A stretch of DNA of 64,000 nucleotides from Pluralibacter gergoviae ATCC 33028 = NBRC 105706 (GCF_001598855.1 NZ_BCZS01000018.1:1-64000), one strand, 5' to 3'. Positions 53,138 through 63,788 are shown, numbered from the stretch's first letter. Notes: generated by a model from the sequence alone, not told the origin. Program-made: numbers and translations.

Positions 53138-53986
53138 TTACGCGGTATTCCGATGATGATGACGCCACTGTCCCGGCGTCATCCCCACTTCCCGATTAAA
53201 CACCACCGAAAAGTAGTTACTGTCCTCAAAGCCGCAGCGCATCGCCACTTCACCGATCATCAGCTCCGTATGCCGCAGCAGGTACTGGGCGTGACACACC
53301 CGCAGCTGGCGCAGATAGTGGTTGATGCTCATCCCCGTCTGCGTGCGGAACTGCTGGCGCAGCGCCCGCTCGCTGCACGCCTGTTCAGCGCAAAACGCCT
53401 CCAGCGCAAACGGGTGATTGATGCTGCCCGCCAGCGCCGTCAGCAGCTTATCCAGCAGGGCTTCGCTGGCGGTCGCCGCCTGATTATCCGTGGCGTAGCG
53501 GTGGCGGCGCAGCGTCAGCACCAGCTGGGCAAAAATCAGCTCCGCCATCTGCGCAGAGCAGGGCAAGTCGCGGCAGCTCTCCTGCTCAAGCTGGGCTATC
53601 GCCTGCCTGGCGGGCGCCATACCGGAGCTGCCGATACGCCAGTGCGGCACGCGGGGAGCGCTCCCCAGACCCGGAATGTGCTCAGCCCAGTCCACATTGA
53701 GCGTCAGCCGCTCCGGACAATAGATAATATTCTGCAGAACCAGATCGTTAACGGAGGCGTAGGAGTGCTTATCTTCGGCGCAAATGTAGAACAGATCGCC
53801 GCGGGTAATGCGGTACGGGCGGTCGTTGAGAATGTGCAGGCCGTTGCCGCGCCACACCAGCACCAGCTCGCAAAATTCGTGGGTATGCTCGGCAAACGCG
53901 TCCTGCGGATAGCGATCGGCTACCGCCACCGCCTGCCGGGGTGAGGTAAAAAATTCGCTTTTACGGAGAATGCGCGGAGCCGTCAC
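53138..53986 (-). CDS. rhaR: AraC-family activator RhaR
   Basis: Rhamnose-responsive activator of the rhaSR operon. The product has 282 residues with a GTG start; an in-frame TGA about 30 bp upstream rules out the longer N-terminus annotated for some relatives. The cupin sensor half includes [21 protein letters not shown] and ITRGDLFYI. The C-terminal half has two helix-turn-helix units, the last in [31 protein letters not shown]. It follows rhaS after a 72-bp gap. Confidence 0.95.
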   Translation of the reverse strand: MTAPRILRKSEFFTSPRQAVAVADRYPQDAFAEHTHEFCELVLVWRGNGLHILNDRPYRITRGDLFYICAEDKHSYASVNDLVLQNIIYCPERLTLNVDWAEHIPGLGSAPRVPHWRIGSSGMAPARQAIAQLEQESCRDLPCSAQMAELIFAQLVLTLRRHRYATDNQAATASEALLDKLLTALAGSINHPFALEAFCAEQACSERALRQQFRTQTGMSINHYLRQLRVCHAQYLLRHTELMIGEVAMRCGFEDSNYFSVVFNREVGMTPGQWRHHHRNTA

Positions 53987-54058
53987 CAGAGACCTCGGAT
54001 CACAAATAGCCGCTCATTATTCACGTTTACCGCCGGGCAAACGGTGATGAAATTCTCG

Positions 54059-54895
54059 TTACTGCAGCTGCATGTCGCGTCCCTGGCGAATATCGCGCGG
54101 CGACCAGCTGAATTCGCGGCGAAACAGCGTCGAAAAGTGGTTGCTGTCGCCGAACCCGCAGCGAAACGCAATATCCGTCACGCTGTCATCGCTGTGGCGC
54201 AGCAGGTGGCGCGCCCGGGTTAATCTGACCCGATTGAGATAGCGCTGCGGCGTCAGTCCGGTGTGCTGCTTGAGCTGACGGTGCAGCGTGCGCAGCGACA
54301 GTGAAAAACTTTCGGCCACGCCCTCCCAGCAGATCTCTTCGGCAAAGTGATCCTCCAGCCACGCCAGCAGCTGGTTTAACCGGACATCATTATTCGCCGA
54401 CTCGGCCACCAGGCTCCCTTTGCGCAGCAGCACCAGCAGCTGCATAAACAGCAGCTCGCGATCGGCCACGGCGTGCGGCTCGCTGCCGTCGTCCAGCGTC
54501 TCCATGCGGGCGACGATCTGCCTGACCTGCTGCAGTACCGTCTGATTGACCCGCCAGTGCGACGGATAGGCGCCCTCCTGCTCCTGCGGCAGCAGCTTGC
54601 GTACGCCGGATAAAAACTGGAACGCATCCGGCGATCGGTAGAGCACATTGGTCAGGCAGAGGTTATCGGTATGCTCGTAGAGGTGGCGATCGTGGTCGCG
54701 CACGAAGCAAACCGTCCCCCCGGCAATGGTATAGGGCTGACCGTTGAACACGTGGATCCCGGTCCCGTGCTCGACGATGACAATCTCATGAAAATCATGG
54801 TAATGCTCCGGAAACTCCGCCTGCGGAAGACGCGGCTCAATCGCCACGGGCGCATCTCCTGACGGAAAAAAATCCACGCTGTGCAGTACGGTCAT
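54059..54895 (-). CDS. rhaS: AraC-family activator RhaS
   Basis: Rhamnose-bound activator of rhaBAD and rhaT; 278 residues as in E. coli. The sensor half has [27 protein letters not shown]; the DNA-binding half has [27 protein letters not shown] and [24 protein letters not shown]. It is divergent from rhaB. The cascade known in E. coli is RhaR to rhaSR, then RhaS to rhaBAD; the gene order here fits. Confidence 0.97.
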   Translation of the reverse strand: MTVLHSVDFFPSGDAPVAIEPRLPQAEFPEHYHDFHEIVIVEHGTGIHVFNGQPYTIAGGTVCFVRDHDRHLYEHTDNLCLTNVLYRSPDAFQFLSGVRKLLPQEQEGAYPSHWRVNQTVLQQVRQIVARMETLDDGSEPHAVADRELLFMQLLVLLRKGSLVAESANNDVRLNQLLAWLEDHFAEEICWEGVAESFSLSLRTLHRQLKQHTGLTPQRYLNRVRLTRARHLLRHSDDSVTDIAFRCGFGDSNHFSTLFRREFSWSPRDIRQGRDMQLQ

Positions 54896-55070
54896 AACGG
54901 CCTCACCAGATGAGAAAAGTTATCAGGATAATAAACAGCCCCCCGCTAACTCACCTTCAATTTTTGACAGCAAAATGCGCAAACCCTGCCCGATATTTAA
55001 GAAACGACGTGAAAGATCTGGAAATGCGTCAGGCGTCACACCGCCTGCCTGAGGCGAAATTAAGCAAAAC

Positions 55071-55086
55071 TGTGAAGCCTCTCACG
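55071..55086 (+). promoter_or_regulatory. CRP site of rhaBAD
   Basis: TGTGA-AGCCTC-TCACG matches the CRP consensus TGTGA-N6-TCACA in 9 of 10 core bases. It lies immediately upstream of the RhaS site, as in E. coli, where CRP acts with RhaS. Confidence 0.85.
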
Positions 55087-55089
55087 TTC

Positions 55090-55139
55090 ACCTTTGCTTT
55101 CTTGCCAGCGACGTTTTGCCCCTGTCCGTGGTGAGAAGG
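55090..55139 (+). promoter_or_regulatory. RhaS binding site of rhaBAD
   Basis: Two 17-bp half-sites in inverted orientation are separated by 16 bp: 55090-55106 ACCTTTGCTTTCTTGCC and 55123-55139 TGTCCGTGGTGAGAAGG. Size and spacing equal the E. coli rhaBAD site, and the downstream half keeps GAGAAGGTC. Confidence 0.88.
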
Positions 55140-55197
55140 TCTGCGGGTTGCCTCTGTCCCAGACTGATATCAACGATTATCAGAGGGACCCACCGCC

Positions 55198-56664
55198 ATG
55201 ACTTTTCGCCATTGTGTGGCCGTAGATTTAGGCGCCTCCAGCGGACGCGTAATGCTGGCAAGCTTTGACCGCCAGAGCCAAAACCTGACCCTGCGGGAGA
55301 TGCACCGCTTCGTTAACGCGCTGCAGAAAATTGACGGCAGCGACTGCTGGGACGTTGACGCCCTGGAGTCGGACATTCGCCTCGGCCTGCAAAAGGTGTG
55401 CGATGCCGGCATCCTTATCGACAGCATCGGGATTGATACCTGGGGCGTGGACTTTGTGCTGCTCGACAAAGAGGGCAACCGCGTCGGGCTGCCGGTCTCC
55501 TACCGCGACTGCCGCACGCTGGGCGTGATGCCGCGCGCCGAAGCGCAGCTGGGCCGGGCGGAGATCTACCGCCGCAGCGGCATCCAGTTTCTGCCGTTTA
55601 ATACCCTCTACCAGTTCCGCGCGCTATCGGAACAGCAGCCCGGACGGCTGGAGAACGTGGCCCACGCGCTGCTTATACCTGACTACTTCAGCTATCGCCT
55701 GACCGGCGAGATGAACTGGGAGTACACCAACGCCACCACCACTCAGATGGTGAATATCAATACCGACAGCTGGGACGACGCGCTGCTCAACTGGGCGGGC
55801 GCCGCGCGCCGCTGGTTCGGCACGCCGACCCATCCGGGCAACGTGATCGGCCACTGGATCTGCCCGCTGGGCAATAAAATTCCGGTGGTCGCCGTCGCCA
55901 GCCACGATACCGCCAGCGCGGTGATCGCCTCGCCGCTGGCGGACAAGCACGCCGCCTACCTCTCGTCGGGCACCTGGTCGCTGATGGGCTTTGAGAGCAA
56001 AACGCCCTGCACCAGCGACGCCGCGCTGGCCAGCAACATCACCAACGAGGGCGGGGCGGAAGGGCGCTATCGGGTACTGAAAAACATCATGGGCCTGTGG
56101 CTGCTGCAGCGGGTGCTGAAAGAGCAGAACGTCGATGATATCGGCGCCCTGATTGCCGAAACCGAAGCTCTGCCAGCCTGCCGCGCCGTGATCAATCCTA
56201 ACGACGATCGCTTTATCAACCCGGAAAACATGAGCGATGAAATTCGCGCCGCCTGCCGGGAGAGCCGCCAGCCGGAGCCGCAGAGCGCTGCCGAACTGGC
56301 GCGCTGCATCTTCGACAGCCTCGCCCTGCTTTACGCCCGGGTGCTGCACGAACTCGCCGATCTGCGCGGTCACGCCTTTTCACAGCTGCACATCGTGGGC
56401 GGCGGCTGCCAGAACGCTCTGCTTAACCAGCTCTGCGCCGACGCCTGCGGGATCGCCGTGGTGGCCGGGCCGGTTGAGGCCTCGACGCTCGGCAATATCG
56501 GCGTCCAGCTGATGACCCTCGACGAGCTGAATGACGTCGACGACTTCCGCAAGGTGGTGCGTAACAACTACGCCCTGACCACCTTCATCCCGAATCAGAA
56601 TAGCGAAATTGCCCGCCGCGCGGCGCTGTTTCGCCCCCAACAGACTAAGGAGCTTTGCGCATGA
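55198..56664 (+). CDS. rhaB: rhamnulokinase
   Basis: Phosphorylates L-rhamnulose at C1 with ATP. It has 488 residues (489 in E. coli), FGGY kinase fold. The N-terminal phosphate motif [13 protein letters not shown] is near 8-20, the catalytic Asp is in [10 protein letters not shown] near 237, and the C-terminal nucleotide motif is [17 protein letters not shown]. The last bases ATGA overlap the rhaA start. Confidence 0.98.
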   Translation: MTFRHCVAVDLGASSGRVMLASFDRQSQNLTLREMHRFVNALQKIDGSDCWDVDALESDIRLGLQKVCDAGILIDSIGIDTWGVDFVLLDKEGNRVGLPVSYRDCRTLGVMPRAEAQLGRAEIYRRSGIQFLPFNTLYQFRALSEQQPGRLENVAHALLIPDYFSYRLTGEMNWEYTNATTTQMVNINTDSWDDALLNWAGAARRWFGTPTHPGNVIGHWICPLGNKIPVVAVASHDTASAVIASPLADKHAAYLSSGTWSLMGFESKTPCTSDAALASNITNEGGAEGRYRVLKNIMGLWLLQRVLKEQNVDDIGALIAETEALPACRAVINPNDDRFINPENMSDEIRAACRESRQPEPQSAAELARCIFDSLALLYARVLHELADLRGHAFSQLHIVGGGCQNALLNQLCADACGIAVVAGPVEASTLGNIGVQLMTLDELNDVDDFRKVVRNNYALTTFIPNQNSEIARRAALFRPQQTKELCA

Positions 56665-57920
56665 CCACTCAACTTGAACAGGCCTGGGAACTGGCAAAAC
56701 AGCGTTACGCGGCCGTGGGCGTCGACGTCGAGGAGGCTCTTCGCCAGCTCGACCGCCTGCCGGTCTCTATGCACTGCTGGCAGGGCGACGACGTCGCCGG
56801 ATTTGAAAACCCTGAGGGCGGCCTGACCGGCGGCATCCAGGCGACCGGCAACTACCCGGGCAAAGCGCGCAACGCCGGCGAGCTGCGCGCCGATCTGGAG
56901 CAGGCCATGAGCCTGATCCCGGGGCCTAAGCGCCTGAACCTGCACGCTATCTATCTGGAGTCCGATACCCCGGTTGACCGCGATGCCATCAAGCCTGAGC
57001 ACTTCAAAAACTGGGTCGAGTGGGCAAAAGCCAACCAGCTGGGCCTCGATTTTAACCCGTCCTGCTTCTCGCACCCGCTGAGCGCCGACGGCTTCACCCT
57101 CGCCCACGCCGACGACAAAACGCGCCAGTTCTGGATCGACCACTGCAAGGCCAGCCGCCGTATCTCCGCCTACTTCGGCGAACAGCTGGGCACGCCGTCG
57201 GTGATGAACATCTGGATCCCGGACGGTATGAAGGACCTGACCGTGGACCGCTTCGGCCCGCGCCAGCGCCTGATGGAAGCGCTGGATGAGGTGATCAGCG
57301 AAAAGCTAAGCCCGGCGCACCACATCGACGCCGTGGAGAGCAAGCTGTTCGGCATCGGCGCGGAGAGCTATACCGTCGGCTCCAGTGAGTTCTACATGGG
57401 CTACGCCACCAGCCGCCAGACCGCGCTGTGCCTGGACGCGGGCCACTTCCATCCGACGGAGGTGATCTCCGACAAGATCTCCGCCGCGATGCTGTTCGTA
57501 CCGCGCCTGCTGCTGCACGTCAGCCGCCCGGTGCGCTGGGACAGCGACCACGTGGTGCTGCTGGATGACGAAACCCAGGCCATCGCCAGCGAAATCATTC
57601 GCCATAACCTGTTCGACCGCGTGCATATCGGCCTCGACTTCTTCGATGCCTCCATCAACCGCATCGCGGCATGGGTGATCGGTACCCGCAACATGAAGAA
57701 GGCCCTGCTGCGCGCCCTGCTTGAGCCGACTGCCGAACTGCGCCAGATGGAGCTGGACGGCGACTACACCGCGCGCCTGGCGCTGCTGGAAGAGCAGAAG
57801 TGCCTGCCGTGGCAGGCGGTGTGGGAGATGTACTGCCAGCGCCACGACGTCCCGGCGGGCAGCGAGTGGCTGGGCAGCGTGCGCCACTACGAAAAAGACG
57901 TGTTAGCGAAGCGTAACTAA
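56661..57920 (+). CDS. rhaA: L-rhamnose isomerase
   Basis: Interconverts L-rhamnose and L-rhamnulose in a metal-dependent TIM barrel. It has 419 residues from [10 protein letters not shown], as in E. coli. Metal- and substrate-binding segments include [40 protein letters not shown] and [14 protein letters not shown]. It begins in the last codons of rhaB (ATGA overlap). A hairpin in the 49-bp gap to rhaD may tune distal expression. Confidence 0.98.
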   Translation: MTTQLEQAWELAKQRYAAVGVDVEEALRQLDRLPVSMHCWQGDDVAGFENPEGGLTGGIQATGNYPGKARNAGELRADLEQAMSLIPGPKRLNLHAIYLESDTPVDRDAIKPEHFKNWVEWAKANQLGLDFNPSCFSHPLSADGFTLAHADDKTRQFWIDHCKASRRISAYFGEQLGTPSVMNIWIPDGMKDLTVDRFGPRQRLMEALDEVISEKLSPAHHIDAVESKLFGIGAESYTVGSSEFYMGYATSRQTALCLDAGHFHPTEVISDKISAAMLFVPRLLLHVSRPVRWDSDHVVLLDDETQAIASEIIRHNLFDRVHIGLDFFDASINRIAAWVIGTRNMKKALLRALLEPTAELRQMELDGDYTARLALLEEQKCLPWQAVWEMYCQRHDVPAGSEWLGSVRHYEKDVLAKRN

Positions 57921-57926
57921 TTTTCC

Positions 57927-57951
57927 GCCGGGCGGGCGCCGTCCGCCCGGC
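57927..57951 (+). repeat. REP-like hairpin between rhaA and rhaD
   Basis: GCCGGGCGG (57927-57935) pairs with CCGCCCGGC (57943-57951) around GCGCCGT. It resembles the GC-rich REP palindromes of enterobacteria. Without a T-run it is more likely an mRNA-stabilising or processing element than a terminator, since rhaD follows 18 bp later. Confidence 0.6.
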
Positions 57952-57969
57952 TATGCGAAGGATAAAAGA

Positions 57970-58800
57970 ATGCAGACCATCACCCGCTCCTGGTTCGTCC
58001 AGGGCATGATCAAAGCCACCTCCGACGCCTGGCTGAAGGGCTGGGACGAGCGCAACGGCGGCAACCTCACTCTGCGGCTGGACGATGCCGATATCGCGCC
58101 GTTTGCGGCCGATTTCCATGCCAAACCGCGCTACATCGCGCTCAGCCAGCCGATGCCGATGCTGGCCAATACGCCGTTTATCGTCACCGGCTCCGGCAAG
58201 TTCTTCCGCAACGTGCAGCTCGATCCGGCGGCCAACCTCGGCGTGGTAAAAGTGGACAGCGACGGCGCGGGCTACCACATTCTGTGGGGCCTGACCGACG
58301 AAGCGGTGCCGACCTCCGAGCTGCCCGCCCACTTCCTCTCCCACTGCGAGCGTATTAAAGCCACCGGCGGCAAAGATCGCGTGATTATGCACTGCCACGC
58401 CACCAACCTGATCGCCCTCACCTACGTGCTGGAAAACAGTACCGATACCTTCACCCGCAAGCTGTGGGAAGGCAGCACCGAGTGTCTGGTGGTCTTCCCG
58501 GACGGCGTCGGCATTCTGCCGTGGATGGTGCCGGGCACCGACGGCATTGGCGAAGCCACCGCCGAATCCATGCAGAAACACTCCCTGGTGCTGTGGCCGT
58601 TCCACGGCGTTTTCGGCAGCGGTCCGACCCTCGATGAAGCCTTTGGCCTGATCGACACCGCCGAGAAGTCCGCCGAGGTGCTGGTGAAGGTGTATTCCAT
58701 GGGCGGCATGAAGCAGACCATCACCCGCGAGCAGCTGGCGGCGCTGGGCGAGCGCTTCGGCGTGACGCCGCTGGCCTCCGCGCTGGCGCTGTATAACTGA
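57970..58800 (+). CDS. rhaD: rhamnulose-1-phosphate aldolase
   Basis: Zinc class II aldolase that cleaves L-rhamnulose 1-phosphate to dihydroxyacetone phosphate and L-lactaldehyde. It has 276 residues (274 in E. coli). Catalytic Glu117 and zinc ligands His141, His143 (IMHCHATN) and His212 (LWPFHGVFG) are all at their standard positions. The next gene supplies the reductase for the lactaldehyde product. Confidence 0.97.
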   Translation: MQTITRSWFVQGMIKATSDAWLKGWDERNGGNLTLRLDDADIAPFAADFHAKPRYIALSQPMPMLANTPFIVTGSGKFFRNVQLDPAANLGVVKVDSDGAGYHILWGLTDEAVPTSELPAHFLSHCERIKATGGKDRVIMHCHATNLIALTYVLENSTDTFTRKLWEGSTECLVVFPDGVGILPWMVPGTDGIGEATAESMQKHSLVLWPFHGVFGSGPTLDEAFGLIDTAEKSAEVLVKVYSMGGMKQTITREQLAALGERFGVTPLASALALYN

Positions 58801-58815
58801 TTCAGGGAGAGTGCG

Positions 58816-59964
58816 ATGAGCTTTATGTTAGCGTTGCCGAAAATTAGCCTGCACGGCGCGGGCGCGATCGGCGATATGGTCAATCTGGTGGCGGGCAAGC
58901 AGTGGGGCAAAGCGCTGATCGTCACCGACGGTCAGCTGGTCAGGCTGGGCCTGCTCGACAGCCTGTTTTCCGCCCTCGACGCGCAGCAGGTGAGCTGGCA
59001 GTTGTTCGATGAGGTATTCCCGAACCCGACGGAGGCGCTGGTGCAGCGCGGCTATCAGGCGTATCAAAACGCCGGCTGCGACTATATCATCGCCTTCGGC
59101 GGCGGCAGCCCGATTGATACCGCGAAAGCGATCAAAATTCTGACCGCCAATCCCGGCCCGTCCACCGCCTACGCCGGCGTCGGCAAGGTGAAAAACCCGG
59201 GCGTGCCGCTGGTGGCCATCAACACCACCGCCGGCACCGCCGCCGAGATGACCAGCAATGCGGTGATTATCGACAGCGAACGCCGGGTCAAAGAAGTGAT
59301 CATCGATCCGAATATCATTCCCGATATCGCCGTCGACGATGCCAGCGTGATGCTCGATATTCCGCCCGCCGTGACCGCCGCCACCGGCATGGACGCCCTG
59401 ACCCACGCCATCGAAGCGTTTGTCTCCGTCGGCGCGCACCCGCTGACCGACGCCAACGCCCTGGAAGCTATTCGCCTGATTAACCTCTGGCTGCGGAAAG
59501 CGGTTGAAGACGGCCACAATCTGGAGGCCCGCGAGCAGATGGCCTACGGCCAGTACCTGGCGGGCATGGCGTTCAACAGCGCCGGTCTGGGGCTGGTACA
59601 CGCCCTGGCCCACCAGCCGGGCGCCACCCACAACCTGCCGCACGGCGTCTGTAACGCCATCCTGCTGCCGGTTATCGAAAACTTTAACCGGCCGAAAGCC
59701 GTGGCGCGCTTCGCCCGCGTGGCGCAGGCGATGGGCGTCGACACCCGCGGGATGAGCGACGAGGCGGCGAGCATGTCGGCCATTCAGGCCATCCGCGATC
59801 TCAGCGTTAAAGTGGGCATTCCGCAGGGCTTTAAAGCGCTGGGCGTTACCAGGGCCGACATCGAAGGCTGGCTGGACAAGGCGCTGGCCGATCCGTGCGC
59901 GCCGTGCAACCCGCGCAGCGCCAGCCGCGACGAGGTGCGCGAGCTCTATCTGGAGGCGCTATGA
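58816..59964 (+). CDS. fucO: lactaldehyde reductase (iron-type alcohol dehydrogenase) of the rha operon
   Basis: Group III metal-dependent alcohol dehydrogenase, 382 residues, that most likely reduces L-lactaldehyde from RhaD to 1,2-propanediol under anaerobic conditions. The nucleotide motif [11 protein letters not shown] is at about 96-106. Metal ligands are Asp193 and His197 ([10 protein letters not shown]), His262 and His276 ([18 protein letters not shown]). The sequence is closer in several blocks to YiaY than to E. coli FucO, so the fucO symbol describes function, not strict orthology. It lies 15 bp after rhaD and overlaps rhaM by ATGA. This gene is missing from the E. coli rha locus. 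Confidence 0.82.
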   Translation: MSFMLALPKISLHGAGAIGDMVNLVAGKQWGKALIVTDGQLVRLGLLDSLFSALDAQQVSWQLFDEVFPNPTEALVQRGYQAYQNAGCDYIIAFGGGSPIDTAKAIKILTANPGPSTAYAGVGKVKNPGVPLVAINTTAGTAAEMTSNAVIIDSERRVKEVIIDPNIIPDIAVDDASVMLDIPPAVTAATGMDALTHAIEAFVSVGAHPLTDANALEAIRLINLWLRKAVEDGHNLEAREQMAYGQYLAGMAFNSAGLGLVHALAHQPGATHNLPHGVCNAILLPVIENFNRPKAVARFARVAQAMGVDTRGMSDEAASMSAIQAIRDLSVKVGIPQGFKALGVTRADIEGWLDKALADPCAPCNPRSASRDEVRELYLEAL

Positions 59965-60275
59965 TCCGCAAAGCCTTTGTGATGCAGGTGAATGCCGGTG
60001 CCCACGAAGAGTACGAGCGCCGCCACAATCCCATCTGGCCGGAGCTGGAGGCGGTGCTGAAGCGCCACGGCGCGCACCATTACGCGATCTACCTCGATAA
60101 GGCGCGCAATCTGCTGTTCGCCACGGTAGAGATTGAGTCCGAAGAGCGCTGGAACGCGGTGGCCGCGACCGAGGTGTGCCAGCGCTGGTGGCGGCATATG
60201 GCCGACGTGATGCCGTCCAACGCCGACAACAGTCCGCTGAGCGCTGAGCTGAAAGAGGTATTTTATCTGGCGTAA
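59961..60275 (+). CDS. rhaM: L-rhamnose mutarotase
   Basis: Interconverts the alpha and beta anomers of L-rhamnose, feeding RhaA. It has 104 residues from [10 protein letters not shown], as in E. coli. Active-site His22 (ERRHNPIW) and the conserved [18 protein letters not shown] and [13 protein letters not shown] are present. The start overlaps the stop of the upstream gene by ATGA, and a strong terminator follows, so it is the last gene of a five-gene rhaBAD-fucO-rhaM operon. Confidence 0.97.
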   Translation: MIRKAFVMQVNAGAHEEYERRHNPIWPELEAVLKRHGAHHYAIYLDKARNLLFATVEIESEERWNAVAATEVCQRWWRHMADVMPSNADNSPLSAELKEVFYLA

Positions 60276-60283
60276 GCGTTAAA

Positions 60284-60310
60284 AAAACGGCGCTGTGCGA
60301 GCGCCGTTTT
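60284..60310. terminator. bidirectional terminator of rhaM and the permease gene
   Basis: Stem AAAACGGCGCT (60284-60294) and AGCGCCGTTTT (60300-60310) with a 5-nt loop. T-runs are present on both strands, so it ends the rha operon and the convergent raf-type operon. Confidence 0.9.
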
Positions 60311-60322
60311 CTCTTTTCCGAC

Positions 60323-61591
60323 CTAGACAGTCATCGCGCCAGGAGCCGCCTTTTCCGCCGCCGGTTTGCCGGTGAGCGTCAGGGCCGAAATCAGCGTGAT
60401 GGTTAGCGCAATTCCGCCCAGAATCATGTAAGTCTCCTGAAAACCAATCCTGTCGTACATGTTGCCCGCAAAGGCCGAGAGAAATATTGCCGCGATCTGC
60501 TTGGCAAACTGGAAGCCAACCAGGTAGATAGTGGCCGAAAGTCGGGTATCAAACACGCCGGTAATGTACTTAAAGGCGCCGACCAGCAGGAACGGCACCT
60601 CCAGCGCGTGCAGCATTTTCAGCGCCACCACCTCCGCCGCAGTGGTCGCAAACGAAGAGCCAATCATCCGCACGGCCATCACCATGCCGGCGATCAGCAG
60701 CGTATTTTTCGCGCCAATGCGGTTAATGATCCACGGCGAGCAGAACATAATCACCGCATTGCAAATCTCGCCCGCGGTGGTGGCAAAACCAAAGGCGCGG
60801 GTGCCCGCCTCCGGCGTAGCGAAGAAGGTTTTAAAGAAGGTGGCAAACTGCTGATCGAACACGTCGTACACGCAGGCCACGCCCACCACGTAGAGTATAA
60901 ACATCCACATTTTGCGCTGGCGAAACAGCCCCAGCACCGACCTCAAATCGACCGCCGGGCGGTTGGCGCCCAGCGAGTCCATCACCTGCGCCGTCTGGCT
61001 GGCCTGCGGCCGGGCTATCGCCACTAGCACCAGCAGCAGCAGCGCGGCGGCAGATCCCATCCAGAACACCCACTCCGGGTTGATGCTGAACAACATGCCC
61101 GCAGTGGTGGCGCACAGCGCCCAGCCCAGGCAGCCAAAGGTGCGCGCCCTACCGTACTCAAAACCCGTGCTGCGGCTGACGCGCTCAATATAAGCCTCCA
61201 TCGCCCCCGCCCCGGCGGAGAAGACGAAGCCGATATAGGCGCCGCCGCTCAGCGCGCCCAGCCAGATATTGACTCTCAGCAGCGGCGCAAAAACGTAGAG
61301 AAAGAAGGGCGCTATCAGCACCAGCAGAAAGGTGACTATCCACATCAGGTGTTTTTTCAGCCCCAGCTTATCGGAAATGACGCCGAGCACCGGCTGAAAG
61401 CAGATGGCAAACAGCGACAGGCAGGAGAAAACGATGCCGGTTTGCGTTTTATTGAGGCCGATAATATCCGACAGCCAGATGGGCAGAAACGGAAAGCAGG
61501 TGGCCATGATAAAAAAGTAGAGAAAGAAGAACAGGCCGAAGATCCAGAAGTTAGGGTTTTTTTTGTAGGTACAGGCAGTCGTATTCATCAT
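60323..61591 (-). CDS. rafB: oligosaccharide/proton symporter, raffinose or melibiose permease type
   Basis: LacY-family major facilitator transporter; 422 residues and 12 membrane segments. The N-terminal part NPNFWIFGLFFFLYFFIMATCFPFLP and later blocks (GVACVYDVFDQQFATFF, HALEVPFLLVGAFKYITGVF) resemble plasmid raffinose permease RafB very closely and LacY less so. LacY Cys148 and Glu126 regions correspond to GALSGGAYIGFVFSAGAGAMEAYIER. ATG at 61591 follows AGGAAAATA; the next codon is also ATG. It lies 38 bp downstream of the alpha-galactosidase gene. Substrate could be raffinose, melibiose or both. Confidence 0.85.
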   Translation of the reverse strand: MMNTTACTYKKNPNFWIFGLFFFLYFFIMATCFPFLPIWLSDIIGLNKTQTGIVFSCLSLFAICFQPVLGVISDKLGLKKHLMWIVTFLLVLIAPFFLYVFAPLLRVNIWLGALSGGAYIGFVFSAGAGAMEAYIERVSRSTGFEYGRARTFGCLGWALCATTAGMLFSINPEWVFWMGSAAALLLLVLVAIARPQASQTAQVMDSLGANRPAVDLRSVLGLFRQRKMWMFILYVVGVACVYDVFDQQFATFFKTFFATPEAGTRAFGFATTAGEICNAVIMFCSPWIINRIGAKNTLLIAGMVMAVRMIGSSFATTAAEVVALKMLHALEVPFLLVGAFKYITGVFDTRLSATIYLVGFQFAKQIAAIFLSAFAGNMYDRIGFQETYMILGGIALTITLISALTLTGKPAAEKAAPGAMTV

Positions 61592-61601
61592 TATTTTCCT
61601 T

Positions 61602-61627
61602 ATCGGGGCCGATCTCCCGGCCCCGAT
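61602..61627 (-). terminator. intercistronic hairpin between the alpha-galactosidase and permease genes
   Basis: ATCGGGGCCG (61602-61611) pairs with CGGCCCCGAT (61618-61627), 6-nt loop, in the 38-bp gap. No strong T-run follows on the minus strand (TTATTT at best four bases further). It may act as a weak attenuator that lowers permease expression relative to the enzyme. Confidence 0.5.
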
Positions 61628-61629
61628 CA

Positions 61630-63753
61630 TCAGATACGCTCAACGCCAATCAGAATGGCGCTTTCCGGATCGAGGATCGGCAGCGCAATCCCCGCCTGCA
61701 TCAGCCATTCGCCGCTGGCCGTCACCTCAGAGGTCATCCACGCGGGAAACTTGCGCATGGTATGGCCGCCCGCGCCGGTCAGGCCGAGGTTCGGATGGTC
61801 AACCAGCGAGAGGCGATACTGTGCGTCCGGCGCCAGTCCCGCCAGGCGCAGCGGCATCATCAGGGTGTAGTCAGGCATCGCCAGCTGGCTGACCATAAAC
61901 AGCGCCTGCCCGCCGTCCCGGCTAACGATCCCCTGCGCCTGCGTGGTGGCATCCGGCATATCCAGCCGCCACTGGGTGCCGGAATGGATGAGTCCGCGCC
62001 ACTGCTTATAGAGCGACGCATAGCGCCGGTAGCCTTCCCGCTCCGCCTCGCTGACGTTGAGCGGATCCAGCTCCAGCCCCAGGTGGCCGAACAGCGCGGT
62101 GAGTCCGCGAAAGGCGATATCGTGCTGGCGGAAGGTGACGTGGCACTGCTGCGGCCCGATATGGGCGCCCATCACCTCCGGCGGGAAGAAGTAGCTCATG
62201 CCGCGCTGGATGGTGCAGCGCTCCAGGGCATCGTTATTGTCCGACGGCCAGAAGCGGTGGCAGCGCTTCAGCACCCCGTAATCAATGCGCCCGCCGCCGG
62301 AGGCGCAGGATTCAAATTCGATATGCGGGAAGCGCTGGCGCAGCGTCTCCAGCAGGCGGTAATAACAGCGGGTCTGGGCATCGGCGGCAGCGCGTCCCTG
62401 ATGGCCGGGCTGCACCAGCTCGCGGTTCATGTCCCACTTCACGTAGTCAATCGCGTGCTCGCCGAGCAGCCAGCTCATGCGCTCAACCAGATAGCTGAAG
62501 ACGTCGGGGTTGCTTAAATCCAGCACCAGCTGATTGCGCGCGGTGTGCTGCGGATAGCCCGGCATCGCCAGCACCCAGTCCGGATGCGCGCGGTAAAGAT
62601 CGGAGTCCGGGTTTACCATCTCCGGCTCAACCCAGATACCAAACTCCATGCCGAGCGCCTTAACGCGGTCGATAACCGGCGTCAGCCCCTGCGGATATTT
62701 TGCTTCATCAAGATACCAGTCGCCGAGCCCGGCCCGGTCATCATTACGTCCCTTAAACCAGCCGTCATCAATGATAAAGCGCTCGACGCCCAGCGACGCG
62801 GCCTCGTCTGCCATGCGCATGATGTACGCCGGGGAGTGATTAAAGTAGATGCCTTCCCAGGTATTGAGATGCACGGGGCGCGGCTTCTTGTCCGGGAAGC
62901 GGATAATCTGCTGACGCAGGTAGCGGTGAAACTGCTGGCTCATGCCGTTGAGGCCCGCCGCCGAATAGCTGGCGTAAAGGTGCGGCGTCCACAGCGTTTC
63001 GCCCTCCCCCAGCGCCACCTCGCCGGGCAAGTAGAGCGCCTCCGCCTGCAGATAGCGGCGGCCGTCGGTTTTCACCTCCGCGCGCAGCCGGTGATTGCCG
63101 CTCCAGCCCAGGTGTACGCCCCACACATCGCCGCGCATTTCGCTAAAGGCTTCACTGCCGACGATCAGCGCCGGGAAGTGCTCGTGCGAGGAGCGGCCGC
63201 GGCGGCTTTCCAGCACATAGCTGTCGTGATCCAGCCGCAGGCGGTGCGGCTGGAACTCGCGGGTCCAGCGGCCGTGAAAGGCCATCACGTCGCGGGCGCG
63301 CCCGGCCACCGGCAGCGTTACCGCCAGCCTCTCCACCTGCCAGGACTGCTGGCGCAGATTGGTCAGACCGTGGCGTACGGTCAGAACGCCGCTCTCATCA
63401 AGGGCGATTTCGCTGCACAGGCGCAACCCGGCAACGGCGTCTTCGCTGGTAATGGTCAGCGTCTGCGCCCGGTGACTAACATCGGTCGTCTTAAACAGCG
63501 GCGAGCCGTCCAGCCCCTGCCGGTGCCCTTCAATCCCCGGCGATCCGAACAGGCCGTGGCCCGCTTCGGCCATCAGCGTCAGCGGAATGTCCACGTCAAG
63601 GCGGCTATTGGCGATTGGACGATCGAGACTTAAGACAGCCTGCGGCGAAAAGTGCGCAAGATGCGGCCCCCAGTAGAGAATTTCGGCGAACGGGCGGGTT
63701 TTAATAATAACGTCGGCACCTGCGCTCTGCAGGCGAATCACTGAATCAGACAT
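61630..63753 (-). CDS. rafA: alpha-galactosidase, glycoside hydrolase family 36
   Basis: Cytoplasmic enzyme that removes terminal alpha-1,6-galactose from raffinose and melibiose. From MSDSVIRLQS it has 707 residues, near the 708 of plasmid RafA. GH36 architecture: N-terminal beta-sandwich (to about 290), TIM barrel, C-terminal beta domain. The nucleophile is Asp441 in DYVKWDMNRE and the acid/base Asp505 in RFWPSDNNDA; the substrate cysteine-glycine loop ESCASGGGRIDYG lies between. There is no signal peptide, so the sugar must be imported first by the neighbouring permease. Two LacI-type operators lie upstream. Confidence 0.9.
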   Translation of the reverse strand: MSDSVIRLQSAGADVIIKTRPFAEILYWGPHLAHFSPQAVLSLDRPIANSRLDVDIPLTLMAEAGHGLFGSPGIEGHRQGLDGSPLFKTTDVSHRAQTLTITSEDAVAGLRLCSEIALDESGVLTVRHGLTNLRQQSWQVERLAVTLPVAGRARDVMAFHGRWTREFQPHRLRLDHDSYVLESRRGRSSHEHFPALIVGSEAFSEMRGDVWGVHLGWSGNHRLRAEVKTDGRRYLQAEALYLPGEVALGEGETLWTPHLYASYSAAGLNGMSQQFHRYLRQQIIRFPDKKPRPVHLNTWEGIYFNHSPAYIMRMADEAASLGVERFIIDDGWFKGRNDDRAGLGDWYLDEAKYPQGLTPVIDRVKALGMEFGIWVEPEMVNPDSDLYRAHPDWVLAMPGYPQHTARNQLVLDLSNPDVFSYLVERMSWLLGEHAIDYVKWDMNRELVQPGHQGRAAADAQTRCYYRLLETLRQRFPHIEFESCASGGGRIDYGVLKRCHRFWPSDNNDALERCTIQRGMSYFFPPEVMGAHIGPQQCHVTFRQHDIAFRGLTALFGHLGLELDPLNVSEAEREGYRRYASLYKQWRGLIHSGTQWRLDMPDATTQAQGIVSRDGGQALFMVSQLAMPDYTLMMPLRLAGLAPDAQYRLSLVDHPNLGLTGAGGHTMRKFPAWMTSEVTASGEWLMQAGIALPILDPESAILIGVERI

Positions 63754-63788
63754 CGGGCATCTCCGGTACAAGGTATGCCCTACTGTTG

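Larger units (their letters stand above)
54896..55197. promoter_or_regulatory. divergent control region rhaS / rhaB
   Basis: This 302-bp spacer holds the rhaBAD RhaS site and CRP site listed separately. By analogy RhaR should bind nearer rhaS, between about 54930 and 55040, but half-sites could not be placed with confidence. The rhaB ribosome site is GAGGGAC at about 55181-55187. Nothing else is visible. Confidence 0.8.

Noticed and set aside
53987-54171. Longer N-terminus for RhaR, or a small gene between rhaS and rhaR
   Set aside because: An in-frame TGA about 30 bp upstream of the GTG start prevents extension. The 62-codon reading at 53983-54171 is an out-of-frame shadow of the end of rhaS.
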